Below are positions 62,482-64,000 of a stretch of DNA of 64,000 bases, piece after piece. A model generated the notes under the pieces. It searched no databases. It saw nothing but the letters and a program-made list of their open reading frames with translations, and was not told the origin of the DNA. Source of the stretch: Balaenoptera acutorostrata. Its lineage: Eukaryota; Chordata; Mammalia; Artiodactyla; Balaenopteridae. A program made the position numbers and the translations under genes. Numbering within the stretch: position 1 is the first letter of the stretch; each line of letters opens with the position of its first letter. The stretch lies in the NCBI RefSeq assembly GCF_949987535.1, contig NC_080081.1, positions 40,030,428 through 40,094,427 on the forward strand, read 5' to 3'.

Positions 62482-63795
62482 TTTGCTTAACTTACTGTGT
62501 TTGGGGGCCTCCTTTTCACAGGCTGTAGGTCCGTAGTTCCCGTTGTTTTTGGTGTCTGTCCCCAGTGGGTGAGTTTGGTTCAGTGGCTTGGGTAGGTTTC
62601 TTAGTGGAGGGGATTGGTGCCTATGTTCTAGTGGGAGGGGCTGGATCTTGTCTTTCTGGTGTGCAGGACTGTGTCCGGTGGTATGTTTTGAGATGTCTGT
62701 GACCTTATGATTTTAGGCAGCCTCTCTGCTAATGGGTGGGGTTGTGATCCTGTCTTGCTAGTTGTTTGGCATAGGGTGTCCAGCACTGTAGCTTGCTGGT
62801 TGTTGAGTGGAGCTGTGTCTTAGCATTGAGATGGACATCTCTGGGAGAGCTTTTGCCATTTGATAGTACATGGAGCCGGCAGGTCTTTGGTGGACCAGAG
62901 TCCTGAACTCAGCTCTCCCACCTCAGAGGCACAGGCCTGACACCCAGTTGGAGCACCAAGACCCGTCAAGCCCCACGGCTCAGAAGAAAAGGGAGCAAAG
63001 AAAGATAGAAAGAAAAAAATAACAAAATAAAGTTATTAAAATAAAAAAAAAGATTATTAAAAGTAAAAAGTTTTCAAGTCATAAAAAAAGCAAGCAAGCA
63101 AGAAAGAAATAAGAGAGTAACCAAACCAATAAACAAATCCACCATTGATAACAAGTACTAAAAACAAAAACAAAAACAAAAAACCGAGAGACAGAACCCT
63201 AGGACAAATGGTAAAAGCATAGCTATACAGACAAAATCACACAAAGAAGCATACACATACACACTCACAAAAAGAGGAAAAGGAAAAAATATATATATAT
63301 ATCTCTATATATATATATATAAAAAAGAGAGCAACCAAATCAATAAACAAATCTACCAATAATAAACTCTAAATACTAAACTAAGGTAAACATAAAACCA
63401 GAAACAAATTAGATGCAGAAAGCAAACCCCAAGTCTACAGTTGCTCCCAAAGTCCACCGCCTCAATCTTGGGATGATTCGTTTTCTTTTCAGGTATTTCA
63501 GAGATGCAGCATACCTCAAGTTGATTGTGTAGATTTAATCTGCTGCTCCTGAGGCTGCTGGGAGAAATTTCCCTTTCTTTTCTTTGTTTGCACAGCTCCT
63601 GGGGTTCAGCTTTGGATTTGGCCCCACCTCTGCATGTAGGTGGCCTGAGGGCATCTTTTAGGAAGTCTGCGGTCTTCTGCCAGCGTTCAGCAGGTGTTCA
63701 GTAGGAGTTGTTCCACATGTAGATGTATTTCTGATGTATTTGTGTGGAGGAAGTTGATCTCCATGTCTTACTCCTCTGCCATCTTGAAGGTCTCC
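62482..63795 (-). promoter_or_regulatory. L1 copy C 5' UTR, internally shortened
   Basis: It aligns with the copy A leader from the ORF1 side up to gggcat (63654), then jumps directly to the segment that in copy A begins at 6183, omitting the CpG-rich 865 bp. The AAGATGGCAG motif is near 63786-63777. An A-rich tract (62985-63420) and a TA microsatellite (63289-63320) lie inside. Confidence 0.8.
63289..63320. repeat. (TA)n tract
   Basis: AT dinucleotides split by ctct at 63302-63305. Confidence 0.9.
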
Positions 63796-63977
63796 TTGCT
63801 CTGAAAAGCTTACAATAATTTAGCTGAGGTTCAAGTTGATCCTCCTAATTTCAATTCACTTTCTTGCCTTCTTCCCACTCCACCCTCATTTTCCCTGTCT
63901 GAAGCAAGGTCCTGGAGTGACACCTCACTGTGTGCTGCAGACCAATGAACAAGACATGGCGGCAGGCTTTTCTCCCT
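63796..63977 (-). other. Putative 5'-transduced sequence upstream of L1 copy C
   Basis: This lies between the normal L1 start and the right target-site duplication and has no match to copies A or B. In transcript order it begins agggagaaaagcctgccgcc followed by atgtcttg, where GCCGCCATGT is close to the reverse of a YY1 site (ATGGCGGC on the plus strand, 63955-63962). This suggests transcription began at an upstream promoter in the parent locus. The alternative is a longer native leader of this L1 subfamily. Confidence 0.55.
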
Positions 63978-64000
63978 AGCATTTAATTTTATTCTTTGTC

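Larger units (their letters stand above)
57004..63977 (-). mobile_element. LINE-1 copy C with altered 5' end
   Basis: A full-length L1 on the minus strand: 3' UTR (57008-57371), ORF2 (61528-57372), ORF1 (62481-61551), leader (62482-63795), and then 182 bp of extra sequence (63796-63977). The 13-bp duplication agcatttaatttt lies directly beside the poly-A end (56991-57003) and again at 63978-63990, so the insert appears to end at 63977 rather than at the normal L1 start (GGAGACCTTCAAGATGGC, 63795). The leader lacks the 865 bp that copy A has between 5318 and 6182. A CHR SINE lies in ORF2 (59616-59942). Both ORFs are broken. Confidence 0.88.

Overview
The window is non-coding mammalian nuclear DNA dominated by interspersed repeats. 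I found no host gene exon, tRNA, rRNA or CRISPR array. Four tRNA-derived SINEs of the CHR type (cetacean-hippo-ruminant family, 5' GGGCTTCCCTGG, B box GGTTCGAGCCC) sit beside cetartiodactyl-type LINE-1s, and no ruminant BovB or Bov-tA repeats are seen. Together these point to a cetacean (whale or dolphin), or less likely a hippopotamus. The family names come from my memory of consensus sequences, not from a search.

Layout. 1-6324: L1 copy A on the minus strand, with a CpG-rich 5' UTR, an open ORF1 and a broken ORF2; its 3' end lies off the window. 6360-19764: AT-rich DNA with old LTR, L2, MIR and other ancient repeats, including a repeat-poor 6.6-kb block. 19765-20089: CHR SINE. 20090-34514: mostly unique or ancient sequence, interrupted at 25736-26927 by a chimeric L1 insertion with a 37-bp target-site duplication. 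34621-40844: L1 copy B, older, nested in an ancient repeat and itself carrying a CHR SINE. 41056-56687: unique DNA with MIR, hAT-type, old L1 and SINE copies. 56688-64000: L1 copy C, nested in another L1 3' fragment, carrying a CHR SINE and ending in an unusual 5' structure.

All the L1-derived pieces recognised here lie on the minus strand, which would fit an intron of a plus-strand gene, though no exon is visible. The only long conserved open frame is L1 ORF1 of copy A (306 codons); the endonuclease part of its ORF2 is also open and keeps every catalytic residue I can place. All three ORF2 copies are broken, so none of these L1s looks autonomous.

The most interesting content is retrotransposition by-products: (i) copy C lacks 865 bp of 5' UTR that copy A has, with boundaries matching a GC-AG intron, and appears to carry 182 bp of extra upstream sequence inside its target-site duplication; (ii) a 1.1-kb insertion is almost entirely 3'-transduced sequence attached to about 120 bp of L1 3' UTR; (iii) a SINE carries a 23-bp 3' transduction; (iv) two separate L1s carry insertions at the same nucleotide of ORF2.
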